A DNA stretch of 64,000 nucleotides, taken from NCBI GenBank assembly GCA_037201625.1, contig JBBCGR010000001.1:1-64000 (forward strand), written 5' to 3'. The notes beneath the pieces are model-generated. The model did not search any database. It worked only from the letters and a program-made list of their open reading frames with translations, and had not been told where the DNA came from. This document shows positions 1 through 8,875 of this stretch, one piece after another. How positions within the stretch are numbered: the first letter of the stretch is position 1; every line of letters starts with the position of its first letter. The position numbers and the translations under genes were made by a program. The stretch comes from JAMXLO01 sp037201625 (lineage in GTDB: Bacteria; Pseudomonadota; Alphaproteobacteria; Acetobacterales; Acetobacteraceae).

Positions 1-1323
1 ATGTCCCTGCGCGGCCGACCGTTGTGGTTCGAGGGGCAGCTCATCCGTCCCCAGCACCTCCAGCAGATGCAGCGCTGGATCGAGGCGCTGCTGGAACAGC
101 GCGTGCAGAGCGCGCTGCCCTGGTCGTGGGGACTGCACAGCCTGCAGCTCGACACCTCGCTGCTGGCCCTCGGCAAGCTGGCGCTCGAGAGTTGCCGCGC
201 GGTCATGCCGGACGGCACCGTGCTCGACATTCCCGGCCAGGATCCCCTGCCCGAGCCGCTCACGGTCGCGCCCGGCACGGCGGAGGCGGTGGTCAAGCTG
301 GCGCTGCCGGCGCGCGCCTCCGACAGCCCCGAGGTCGGCGAGACCGGCCAGCGCTTCCGGATGCACATGCAGGACGCGCGCAATTCCACCGGCAGCGGCA
401 CGCTGGCACAGGTGCCGATCGGCATGCCGAACCTGCGCCTGATCCTGTCCGGCGAGCCCGAGGACGACCTGTTCACCCTGCCGATCGCGCGCATCGTGCG
501 GGTGGACGCGTCGGGCGCGATCCAGCTCGACACCGATTTCGTGCCACCCTCGCTGCGGCTCGGCGCGCATGCCCGCTTCGCCACGTTCGCGCGCGAGGTC
601 GAGGGGATGCTGGCCGGCCGCGGCAGCGTGCTGGCGACGCGGGTCGATCCCTCGCGCACCACCTCGGGCCTGGCGGGGATGATCGACTTCGCGCTGCTGA
701 CGGTGATCAACACGCACGAGCCGGTGTTCGCCGCGCTGGCGCAGGATGCGTTCGCCGCGCCGGCGGACCTGTACCGGGAGGCGCTGCGGCTGGCGGGCGC
801 ACTGGCGACCTTCGCGCGTGAGGGCCGCCGCCCGCCGCAACTGCCGCCCTGGCGGCACGAGGAGCCGGCGCCCTGCCTCGCGCGGCTCGCCCTGGTGATC
901 CGCGAGGCGCTGAGTTCGCTGTCGGTCGACACGGCGATCTCGCTGCCGCTGCAATTCCGCGGTCAGGGCATCTGGGTCTCGCCGATCAGCGACCGGGCGC
1001 TGCTGACCGGGGCGAATTTCGTGCTGGCGGTGCAGGCCTCGACCGATACCGAGCGGCTGCGCTCGACCTTTCCGGCGCAGGCGAAGATCGGGCCGGCGGA
1101 GGCGATCCGCGACCTGGTCAACCTGCAGCTTCCGGGGATTCCGCTGCGGCCGATGCCGGTCGCACCGCGCGAGATCCCGTACCGCACGGACACGTTGTAT
1201 TTCGAACTCGACCGCAGCGCCGACATGTGGCGCCAGATGGCGGCCTCGCCGGCCTTCATCATCCATGTGGGGCTGACGATCCCCGGCCTGACGCTCGAAT
1301 TCTGGGCCATTCGGCGAACCTGA
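1..1323 (+). CDS. tssK: T6SS baseplate protein TssK (ImpJ/VasE)
   Basis: TssK is the cytoplasmic adaptor that docks the T6SS baseplate (TssEFG) onto the TssLM membrane complex. The 440-residue product begins with the family signature W-x-E-G-x-x-x-R-P-Q-H at residues 9-19, placed where full-length family members have it, so the ATG at base 1 is probably the true start. Length is normal for the family. The stop is followed after one base by tssL, so the two are co-transcribed. Anything upstream, such as tssJ or clpV, lies outside the window. Identification is firm from the N-terminus and from the neighbours. Confidence 0.93.
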   Translation: MSLRGRPLWFEGQLIRPQHLQQMQRWIEALLEQRVQSALPWSWGLHSLQLDTSLLALGKLALESCRAVMPDGTVLDIPGQDPLPEPLTVAPGTAEAVVKLALPARASDSPEVGETGQRFRMHMQDARNSTGSGTLAQVPIGMPNLRLILSGEPEDDLFTLPIARIVRVDASGAIQLDTDFVPPSLRLGAHARFATFAREVEGMLAGRGSVLATRVDPSRTTSGLAGMIDFALLTVINTHEPVFAALAQDAFAAPADLYREALRLAGALATFAREGRRPPQLPPWRHEEPAPCLARLALVIREALSSLSVDTAISLPLQFRGQGIWVSPISDRALLTGANFVLAVQASTDTERLRSTFPAQAKIGPAEAIRDLVNLQLPGIPLRPMPVAPREIPYRTDTLYFELDRSADMWRQMAASPAFIIHVGLTIPGLTLEFWAIRRT

Positions 1324-1324
1324 C

Positions 1325-2371
1325 ATGCCAGATCAAGCCGGCTCCCTGCCGCTGTTCGACAACCGGCCCGGTGCCGAGACCGATACCTCGCCGACCGCGC
1401 GCATGCCGGCGGACCTTGCCGGGCCGGCGCACGCGCAGCCGCTCGAGCCGCCGCCCGCGCCTGCCGGCTCCGGCCCGCTGGTGCGCACCGCCTGGCCGCT
1501 GCTGTCGCTGCTCGGGCGCATCAGCGCCGGCATCGGGGCCGCCGGCGCCGAGCCGTTGAAGGACCGCGCGACGGCGCTGGTGCATGGGTTCGAGCGCAGT
1601 GCGCTGGCCGAGGGCATCAACGCCCGCGACATCTCGGCGGCGCGCTATGTGCTGTGCACCGCGATCGACGAGGCGGTGCTGACCTCGCCGTGGGGCGCCT
1701 CGATCGGCTGGAACGATCCCAGCCTGCTCAGCGTGTTCCACAACGAGACGTGGGGCGGCGAGAAGGTGTTCACGCTGATCGACCGGGCGATGCAGGACCC
1801 GGCGCAGTACGGCGACCTGCTGGAACTCTGCCACTTCGTCATGCTGCTGGGCTTCCAGGGCAGGTTCCGGCTGGAGCGTGACGGCAGTGCGCGGGCGGAC
1901 GCGCTGCGCCGGCGGCTCTACGAGTTGCTGCGGCCGCGCTTCGGCACACCGGCGGCCATCCCGGTGCCGCAGCCCGAGCCGGTGCGCGGCGGGCGGCAAT
2001 TGGTCCAGTACGTGCCGGTCTGGGTGGTGGGCGCGGTGTGCCTGCTGTTCGCCTTCCTGCTGTTCGGCTGGTACGACTACCGGCTCAACACCCATTCGGC
2101 GCAGGTCGCGCGGCTGATCCATACGATCTCGTTCCCGGGCGGCGCGGCCACCTCCGCCATCACGCCCGCCTTCGCCGCACCGACCACCACCACGTCGGTC
2201 ACCACGACGTCGGTCACCACCACCTCTCCCGCCACGCACGCCCCGGCCACGCACGCACTGCCCACGCGCGCGCCGGCCACGCATTCCACCACCACGCAAA
2301 CCACCACCACCACCACGCCTGCGCCGGCCGGTGCGCCGCCCGCCGCCGCCGCCACCACCCGCGTCCGCTAG
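1325..2371 (+). CDS. tssL: T6SS membrane-complex protein TssL (DotU/ImpK)
   Basis: TssL is a tail-anchored inner-membrane protein that binds TssM and recruits the baseplate. The DotU core spans about residues 50-205, with the conserved A-x-Y-x-L-C-x-x-I-D-E run near 106-116. One transmembrane helix follows at about 231-250. Unusually, the roughly 100 residues after it hold no recognisable peptidoglycan-binding domain; they are Thr/Pro/His/Ala-rich, with SVTTT repeats (a 15-base tandem repeat at 2192-2221) and P-A-T-H repeats. This tail would lie in the periplasm. The start is one base after the tssK stop, and the stop is seven bases before the chosen tssM ATG. Confidence 0.92.
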   Translation: MPDQAGSLPLFDNRPGAETDTSPTARMPADLAGPAHAQPLEPPPAPAGSGPLVRTAWPLLSLLGRISAGIGAAGAEPLKDRATALVHGFERSALAEGINARDISAARYVLCTAIDEAVLTSPWGASIGWNDPSLLSVFHNETWGGEKVFTLIDRAMQDPAQYGDLLELCHFVMLLGFQGRFRLERDGSARADALRRRLYELLRPRFGTPAAIPVPQPEPVRGGRQLVQYVPVWVVGAVCLLFAFLLFGWYDYRLNTHSAQVARLIHTISFPGGAATSAITPAFAAPTTTTSVTTTSVTTTSPATHAPATHALPTRAPATHSTTTQTTTTTTPAPAGAPPAAAATTRVR

Positions 2372-2378
2372 GCCCGCC

Positions 2379-5300
2379 ATGCGCGCATTCATCGGCCACA
2401 TCCTGTCGCGGCGGAACCTGCCGGTCATGATCGGCGTCATTGCGCTCTGCCTGGTGATCGCCGTGTTCGGCGGCCGGCTGGTGCTGTTCGGCGACAGTCC
2501 GTTCGCCGATTTCTGGCAGCGCGCGCTCGCCGTGCTCGCCATCATCGCCATCTGGCTCGGCATCGAAGGGCTGCTGTGGTGGCGCCAGCACCGCGCCGAC
2601 ATGGGCGTGCTGACCCACGCGCTGCGCCGGGAGGGTGGCGGCGAGGAGGCCGACGGCGTCGATGTCGCCGAGATGCGCGCCTATGTCCGCGACGTCATGG
2701 CCCGGCTGCGCCGCGACCATCCGGGCTATGGCCGGCAGTTCCTCATGAGCCTGCCCTGGTATCTGGTGATCGGCCCGGCCGGCGCGGGCAAGTCGGCGCT
2801 GATCGTGCATTCCGGGCTCAACATGCCGCTCGAGGAGGGGCTTGGCCGCAGCGGCATGCCGGCCCCGCCCACGGTGCTGTCATGGCGCTGGTGGTTCACC
2901 GATGCCGCCCTGTTCGTCGCCGGGCCGGCCGGGCTGGTGCAGGACCGCGGCCAGAATGCCGTGCTGCAGCGAAGCTGGCGCGACGTGCTGACGTTCCTGC
3001 GCCGCCGCCGTTCGCGCCGGCCGCTCGACGGCATCATCGTCGTGCTGCCGGCCGATGCGGTGCTGGGCGATGAGGCGCTGGAATATGCCGCGACCATCCG
3101 CCGCCGGCTGCAGGACGCGATGCGGCAGTTCGCCGCGCGGCTGCAGGTCTATGTGGTCATCAGCCAGTGCGACCGGCTGCTCGGGTTCACCGACTTCTTC
3201 GGCCGGCTGGATGCGGAGGCGCTGGCGCAGCCGCTCGGCGTCACGCTTCCGGTGCAGGGCGATACCGCGTCGCTGCGCGAACGGCTGCAGCGGCTGGTGG
3301 ATTCCGTGGGCGAGCAACTGCCCTCGCGCACCGCGATCGAGCCGGACCCGACGGCGCGGGCGCGGATGGCGCTGCTGCCGGAGCAGCTTGCCGGCGTCAC
3401 GGATGCGGCGTCGCGGTTCATCGCCGAACTGACCGCGGCGGGACGCACCGGGCGCACGCTGCTGCTGCGCGGCGTGTTCCTGACCAGCGCGGGCCAGCCG
3501 GGCGAGGATGTCCCCGAGCCGATCGACGCCTGGGCCGGCCGGTTCGGCCAGCCCGCCGGCCTGGCCGCGGTGCCGCGCCGGCTGCTGCCGGCCGGCTCCG
3601 GGCCGTATTTCCTGAACGGCCTGTTCCAGCATTTCATCATCCCCGAGGCGGGGCTGGCCGGCGGCAGCCTGCGCGGCGCCGGCCGTGCCGCGCTGCTCAA
3701 CGGCACCGGCTATGCCGTCTGCCTGCTGCTGCTGCTCTTGCTCGCCGGCTGGTGGTCGTACGACTACACCAGCCACACGTCCTCGCTGCAGGCGATGCGG
3801 ACCAGCGTCGCCGCCGAGCGGGCCATGCTACCGACCGCGGTGCCGCAGAACGGGCTGGCCGCGGTGCTGCCGCTGCTCGACGAGGCGCAGCGGCTGTCGC
3901 AGTTCGAGCGTGTCGGCGACGGAGAGTTCTGGCTGGTGGACGTGACACCGCTCAGCATCAGCGCGGCGCACCAGGCGTCGATGCAGAACTACCGGTCGGC
4001 GTTGCAGACGCTGCTGCTGCCCGCGCTGCTGGACCGGCTGGAGGCGCAGTTGCGCCAGGCGGTCTCCAGCGGGGCCAATCGCCCGCAGGTGCGTTCGCTG
4101 CTGACCACCTACCTGATGTTCAGTGACCCGGGCCATTACCAGCGCGCGACGGTCGCCGCGTGGACCGGCGCGCTGGTGCAGGCGGACCTCGCCTTCGACC
4201 CGCAGAAGCGCATCGATGCCCAGGCGCATATCACGCGACTGCTCAACCTGATGCCGCTGCCGGTCAGCCTCGACCAGAGCCTGATCGCCAATGCGCGTGC
4301 TGAGTTGCGCGAACAGCCGGACGCCGATGCGATCTACGCGCGGCTCAAGAACATCGCGCTGAGTTCGGCCAATGCGCCGCCGGTGGACATCGAGAATGCG
4401 CTCGGCTCGGCGGGCTCGCAGCTTCTGATGCTGCGCAGCCAGGCGGGCCTGCCGGTGGTGGTGCCGGGTCTCTACACGCGCGACGGCTTCTACCAGATCT
4501 TCCTGACGCAGGCGCCGGCTTTGGCCACCGGGCTCGATGCCTCCGACTGGGTGATGGGGAGCAGCGGCGGCGGCGGGCAGCAGGGCGTGCAGGCAGTGCT
4601 GCAAGCCGTCACGCGGCTCTATGTGCAGGACTACATCAAGCAGTGGCAGTCGGTGATCAGCCAGATCTCGCTGCGCGCGCTGCCGGACCTGGCGAGCCTG
4701 TCGGGCGGGCTGCAGACCATGGCCGGGCCGGACTCGCCGCTGATCCAACTGGTGAACCTGATCAAGCGGCAGACCGACCTCGATCCGCCGCCGGCGCCGG
4801 CCTCGGGGCTGGTCGCCGAGGCGACCAAGGTGGCGGGCGCCGCGGCGGGGGCGGCAGCGGCATCGGCGGCGCAGCAGGCGGTGAGCCTGGCCGCGCCGCT
4901 GGCGGTGCCGACCGACGCCCAGAACTGGCCGGGCAACGCGATCCGCGTGCCGTTCGTGCCGCTGCAATCGATGCTGGATGCCAGGAGCGGCCAGACGCCG
5001 GCGCTGCGCATGCAGAACACGCTGGCGGCGGCGTACGGCGTGGTGGCGGGCGTGGCATCGGCGCAGGCGCCGGACGCGGCGGCGCAGCAGATCGCCGGCC
5101 AGGTGCTGTCGGCGCAGGGTGCCGATCCGCTGATTGCGGTGCGCGTGCAGGCCGCAACGCTGCCGAAACCGATCGATGGCATCTTCCGCCAGATCTATTC
5201 CAGCACCTGGGGTATTCTGCTGCAGATGACGGTCGACCGCATCCAGGCCACATGGGCACGCGACGTGGCTCCGGTGTGCGAGCAGGCGCTGGCGCGGCGG

Positions 5301-5945
5301 TTCCCGTTCGTCTCGGCCGGCGATCCGGGCGTGGGGCGCGACGTGACGGTGCGCGACTTCTCGAGCTTCTTCGGGCCCAACGGCACGATGGACAAGTTCA
5401 CCACCACCAACCTGGCGATGTTCACCACGCCCGGCGCCGATGGCCGGCTGACGCTGGCGTCGCAGAACGGGCTGTCGTTGGGACTGGCCGGCGGCGCGAT
5501 GGACCAGATCAACCGCGCGCGGCAGATCCGCAACCTGTTCTTCGGGCCGGACGGCAACCTGCTGGTGCGGTTCTCGCTGACGCCGAGCTATCTCGATCCG
5601 CGTGTGCTGTCGGCGACGGTGCTGGTCGATCAGACGAGCATGGTGTACCGGCACGAGCCGCCGCGCGCCACGATGTTCACCTGGCCGCCGACCGGGGACG
5701 GCGGTGCCTCGTTCTCGATCACCACGATCAACAAGGACACCTACCAGATCCAGAACGACGGCCTGTGGGCAGTGTACCAGTTGCTGCAGGGCGCGGCGCC
5801 GCTGAGCAACGGCAACCAGTCGACGCTGACCGTCACGTTCAAGCTGCAGGACTACCAGACCAACTACCTGCTGCGCACCGACAGCGTGAGCAACCCCTTC
5901 GTCAACCGCGACTTCATGGCGTTCCGCTGTGTCCCCAGGCTCTGA
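2379..5945 (+). CDS. tssM: T6SS membrane-complex protein TssM (IcmF/VasK)
   Basis: TssM is the large inner-membrane component spanning the periplasm between TssL and TssJ. I chose ATG 2379 (product about 1188 residues) over an in-frame upstream ATG at 2331, because that one sits inside tssL and would add a poly-proline leader. Two helices lie at about 15-37 and 48-68, then a cytoplasmic NTPase domain with Walker A G-P-A-G-A-G-K-S at 132-139. A third helix, near residue 460, is followed by the long periplasmic domain and C-terminal beta domain. Length and layout are typical of IcmF proteins. The 3' end overlaps the kinase gene by 17 bases. Confidence 0.94.
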   Translation: MRAFIGHILSRRNLPVMIGVIALCLVIAVFGGRLVLFGDSPFADFWQRALAVLAIIAIWLGIEGLLWWRQHRADMGVLTHALRREGGGEEADGVDVAEMRAYVRDVMARLRRDHPGYGRQFLMSLPWYLVIGPAGAGKSALIVHSGLNMPLEEGLGRSGMPAPPTVLSWRWWFTDAALFVAGPAGLVQDRGQNAVLQRSWRDVLTFLRRRRSRRPLDGIIVVLPADAVLGDEALEYAATIRRRLQDAMRQFAARLQVYVVISQCDRLLGFTDFFGRLDAEALAQPLGVTLPVQGDTASLRERLQRLVDSVGEQLPSRTAIEPDPTARARMALLPEQLAGVTDAASRFIAELTAAGRTGRTLLLRGVFLTSAGQPGEDVPEPIDAWAGRFGQPAGLAAVPRRLLPAGSGPYFLNGLFQHFIIPEAGLAGGSLRGAGRAALLNGTGYAVCLLLLLLLAGWWSYDYTSHTSSLQAMRTSVAAERAMLPTAVPQNGLAAVLPLLDEAQRLSQFERVGDGEFWLVDVTPLSISAAHQASMQNYRSALQTLLLPALLDRLEAQLRQAVSSGANRPQVRSLLTTYLMFSDPGHYQRATVAAWTGALVQADLAFDPQKRIDAQAHITRLLNLMPLPVSLDQSLIANARAELREQPDADAIYARLKNIALSSANAPPVDIENALGSAGSQLLMLRSQAGLPVVVPGLYTRDGFYQIFLTQAPALATGLDASDWVMGSSGGGGQQGVQAVLQAVTRLYVQDYIKQWQSVISQISLRALPDLASLSGGLQTMAGPDSPLIQLVNLIKRQTDLDPPPAPASGLVAEATKVAGAAAGAAAASAAQQAVSLAAPLAVPTDAQNWPGNAIRVPFVPLQSMLDARSGQTPALRMQNTLAAAYGVVAGVASAQAPDAAAQQIAGQVLSAQGADPLIAVRVQAATLPKPIDGIFRQIYSSTWGILLQMTVDRIQATWARDVAPVCEQALARRFPFVSAGDPGVGRDVTVRDFSSFFGPNGTMDKFTTTNLAMFTTPGADGRLTLASQNGLSLGLAGGAMDQINRARQIRNLFFGPDGNLLVRFSLTPSYLDPRVLSATVLVDQTSMVYRHEPPRATMFTWPPTGDGGASFSITTINKDTYQIQNDGLWAVYQLLQGAAPLSNGNQSTLTVTFKLQDYQTNYLLRTDSVSNPFVNRDFMAFRCVPRL

Positions 5946-6696
5946 CCGCTACCGGCTGGGCGCGGTGATCGGCGTCGGCGGGACGGCGGAGGTCCGCGAG
6001 GCCTGGCGGGTGGACGCGCCCGACGCGCTTCCGGTCGCGGTGAAGCTGGCGCGCCCGGAGCATGCCGGCCGCCGCGACGTGCGGGAGGATCTGCGGCGCG
6101 AGGCGGACCTGCTGGCGACCCTGGAGCATCCGGGGATCGTGCGCGCCCTGCCGCCAGCGGGCGACGACGACCTGGCGGCCGGCTACAACCTTGCGATGGA
6201 ATTGCTGCCGGGCGGCAGCCTGCAGCGGCTGCTCGGTGCCCGCGTGGCGCTGTGCGACGCGGCCGGCCTGCTCGGCGATGTCGCCGATGCGCTGGGCTGG
6301 CTGCACCGCCGCGGCATCGTGCATGCCGATGTGAAGCCGGCGAACCTGCTGCGCGACGCCGGCGGCCGGGTGAAGCTGATCGACTTCGAGGCCGCCGCAA
6401 CGCCGGACGCGCCGCGCCGCCGGCGGATCGTCACGGCCTACGCCGCACCCGACCTCGCGCTCGGCCTGGCGCCCGACCCGCGCGACGATGTCTTCAGCCT
6501 GGGCGTGGTGCTGTATCAGATGCTGGCGGCGCGGCATCCGTTCGCGGGCGATCCGGTGCCGGCGCTCGCCGCACCGGTGCGCCCGGCCGGGCTCGATGAC
6601 GAGGCGTGGCGCTGGCTGCGCGCGGCGATGGCCCCGGCGCGCGCCGACCGCCCGCGCGATCCGGTGGAACTGGTGAGGCAGGCATGCCCCGCCTGA
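5929..6696 (+). CDS. Ser/Thr protein kinase of the T6SS locus (PpkA-like)
   Basis: A compact 255-residue Hanks-type kinase domain without transmembrane or sensor region. Visible elements are a Gly-rich loop (G-V-G-G-T-A-E-V, 15-22), the VAVK lysine (39), a catalytic loop H-A-D-V-K-P-A-N at 132-139, D-F-E at 152-154 in place of DFG, and D-V-F-S-L-G-V in the F-helix. The HRD arginine is replaced by Ala and the DFG glycine by Glu, but both aspartates remain, so activity is plausible. It starts at a GTG inside the end of tssM and overlaps tssA. Known T6SS kinases of this type control assembly by phosphorylating FHA proteins; no FHA protein or PP2C phosphatase is seen here. Confidence 0.82.
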   Translation: MSPGSDRYRLGAVIGVGGTAEVREAWRVDAPDALPVAVKLARPEHAGRRDVREDLRREADLLATLEHPGIVRALPPAGDDDLAAGYNLAMELLPGGSLQRLLGARVALCDAAGLLGDVADALGWLHRRGIVHADVKPANLLRDAGGRVKLIDFEAAATPDAPRRRRIVTAYAAPDLALGLAPDPRDDVFSLGVVLYQMLAARHPFAGDPVPALAAPVRPAGLDDEAWRWLRAAMAPARADRPRDPVELVRQACPA

Positions 6697-8330
6697 ACGA
6701 TCCGCGCATCGCCGCGGCGACCGCGCCCCTGCCGGCAGGCGCGCCGGCGCCGGCGGAATTCCGCGAGGACCCCGACTTCGAGGCGCTCGACGGCGAGATC
6801 CGCAAGCTGGAGCGCGAGGGGCCGACCGCGGTGCACTGGCCGGAGGTGATCCGGCTGGCTGAGGCGGCGCTGGCCACCAAGTCGAAGGACCTGACGGTCG
6901 CGGTGTGGCTGGCCGCGGCGCTGGCGCAGACCGAGGGGCTGGCCGGCCTCACGGTTGGCCTGGCGATCCTGCGCGACCTGGTGGAGCAGCAATGGGACAC
7001 GCTGTTCCCGCCCAAGGCGCGCGTGCGCGCGCGGTCGGGCGTGCTGGAGTGGCTGGCGTCGCGCAGCGTGCGCGCGGTGCCGGCCGAACTGGCCGCCGGG
7101 CAGGCGGAGGCGGTGCTGGCGGCGTGGGAGGAGTTGCACGCGCTGGACGGGCTGCTGGCCGAGAAGATCCCGCCCGACGGCGTGTCGCTGACCGAGCTTG
7201 TGCGGCCGCTGCGGCGGCTGGCCGATGAGGCCCGCCAGCAGCAGGCGGCCGCCGCGCCGCCGCCTGCACCGCAGCCCGGGCCGGCGGGCGGACCAGGGGG
7301 CGGGCCGGCGGGCGCTGCCGCATCGGCTGCCGCGGCACCGGTGGCTGCGGCCGGGCCGGCCGCCGCGACGCCGGCGCCGGCCATCGCCGCGGCGGCGATC
7401 CCGCCGCCCGGCGCCGATCCCGAGAAGTCGCTGTCCAGCCTGCGCGACGTGGTGCGCGACACCGCGCTGGCGCTGCTGGAGGCGAACCTGGCGGAGCCGC
7501 GCGGCTACAGCCTGCTGCGCGCGGTGACCTGGCTCGGGATCACCGATCCGCCGCCGGCGACCGACGGGCGCACCGCGATCATGCCGCCGCCGGCGCAGCG
7601 GGAGGCTGAGTTCGCGGCCCTGCGCGGCGCCGGGAACCTGCCGGAGCTGGTTCTGGCGCTCGAGCGTTATTGTTCCGGATCAGGTATATTCTGGCTGGAC
7701 GGGCACCGCCTGTCGGCGATGGCGCTGGCGGAACTGGGGCCTCGCCATGCCGGCTGCGTCGGCGCCATCGTGCAGGGCGTGGCCGCCCTGGTCGCCCGGC
7801 TGCCGTCGCTGCGCACGCTGGCGTTTTCCGACGGCAGGCCGTTCGCCGATCCCGGCACCAATGCGTGGATCGACACCGTGGTGCTGCCGCAGCCCACGAA
7901 CGGCGCGGCGAACGGCGAGGCGGAGCCGTGGCGGCCGGCGCTGGCCGATGCCCGGACGAAATTGCTCGAAGGCAAAGCCGAGGCGGGACTGACGGATCTT
8001 GTTACGGGCGGCAATACCGCACCGAACGGACGGGCGCGTTTCTTCTGGGGCCTGGCACAGGCGCGTTTCTGCCTGGAGGCGGGATCGGCCCTGGTGGCGC
8101 TGCCGGTGCTGCAGCATCTCGACCGGCTGATCGAACGACATGGACTTGAGGAATGGGAACCGGCAGCAGTCACCGAGGGCGCGCGATTGCTTTATGACTG
8201 TCTGGCAACGCCTGAACTTGCTAAGCTGCTGTCGGAGACAGACCGTACGGTTGCCACGCAGGCAGCATTTGCACGTCTGGCGCGACTTGATCCGGTCCTC
8301 GCGACACAGGCAGCAAAGTCCGTGCATTGA
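6684..8330 (+). CDS. tssA: T6SS sheath-assembly protein TssA (ImpA family)
   Basis: TssA caps or primes sheath and tube polymerisation. The 548-residue product has an ImpA N-terminal domain (about residues 15-180, including the W-D-x-L-F-P-P region near 107-113), then an Ala/Pro/Gly-rich linker at roughly 185-245, then a C-terminal helical part. The ATG at 6684 overlaps the kinase stop by 13 bases; an upstream in-frame ATG at 6606 is less likely because it lies deep in the kinase. Nineteen bases separate the stop from tssB. Family assignment is strong from the N-terminal domain; which TssA subclass it belongs to cannot be decided by eye. Confidence 0.88.
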   Translation: MPRLNDPRIAAATAPLPAGAPAPAEFREDPDFEALDGEIRKLEREGPTAVHWPEVIRLAEAALATKSKDLTVAVWLAAALAQTEGLAGLTVGLAILRDLVEQQWDTLFPPKARVRARSGVLEWLASRSVRAVPAELAAGQAEAVLAAWEELHALDGLLAEKIPPDGVSLTELVRPLRRLADEARQQQAAAAPPPAPQPGPAGGPGGGPAGAAASAAAAPVAAAGPAAATPAPAIAAAAIPPPGADPEKSLSSLRDVVRDTALALLEANLAEPRGYSLLRAVTWLGITDPPPATDGRTAIMPPPAQREAEFAALRGAGNLPELVLALERYCSGSGIFWLDGHRLSAMALAELGPRHAGCVGAIVQGVAALVARLPSLRTLAFSDGRPFADPGTNAWIDTVVLPQPTNGAANGEAEPWRPALADARTKLLEGKAEAGLTDLVTGGNTAPNGRARFFWGLAQARFCLEAGSALVALPVLQHLDRLIERHGLEEWEPAAVTEGARLLYDCLATPELAKLLSETDRTVATQAAFARLARLDPVLATQAAKSVH

Positions 8331-8349
8331 GCAATGAAGGAGGTGAGCC

Positions 8350-8844
8350 GTGGCCACTGAATCGTCCATCGCGCCGAAGGAACGCGTCAATATTCGTTAC
8401 AAACCCGCGACAGGCGACGCGCGGGAAGAGGTGGAGCTGCCGCACAAGCTGCTGGTCGTCGGCGACTTCACGATGCGCACGGACGAGACGCCGATCGGCG
8501 AACGCAAGCGCATCAACATCAACAAGGACAATTTCAGCGACGTGATGCGCAGCCAGCAACTGGCGCTGACCCTGAAGGTGGCGAACAAGCTGGCGGACGA
8601 CCCCGACGCGGGCGAGATGGCGGTGACGCTGCCGCTTGCGACGCTGAAGGACTTCGAGCCCGAGCAGGTGGCGAACGCGGTGCCCGAGATCCGCAAGCTG
8701 CTGGAGCTGCGCACTGCGCTCACGTCGCTGAAGGGACCGATCGGCAACATGCCGAATTTCCGCCGGGCGATCGAACGCATCCTCGCGGACGAAGAGCTGC
8801 GCAAGAAGGTGATCGACGAAGTCAGCACGGCCTCGGCTGCTTAA
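8350..8844 (+). CDS. tssB: T6SS contractile sheath small subunit TssB (VipA)
   Basis: TssB and TssC together form the contractile sheath. The 164-residue product matches VipA along its whole length, including the L-L-V-V-G-D-F strand and the E-R-K-R-I-N-I segment near residues 50-57. It starts at GTG 8350, about six bases after a strong Shine-Dalgarno AAGGAGG (8337-8343), which decides the start. It lies 19 bases after tssA and 31 bases before tssC in the same operon. Confidence 0.95.
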   Translation: MATESSIAPKERVNIRYKPATGDAREEVELPHKLLVVGDFTMRTDETPIGERKRININKDNFSDVMRSQQLALTLKVANKLADDPDAGEMAVTLPLATLKDFEPEQVANAVPEIRKLLELRTALTSLKGPIGNMPNFRRAIERILADEELRKKVIDEVSTASAA

Positions 8845-8875
8845 TCGCGCCAGCCGCCAGATAAGGAGCAAGCCC

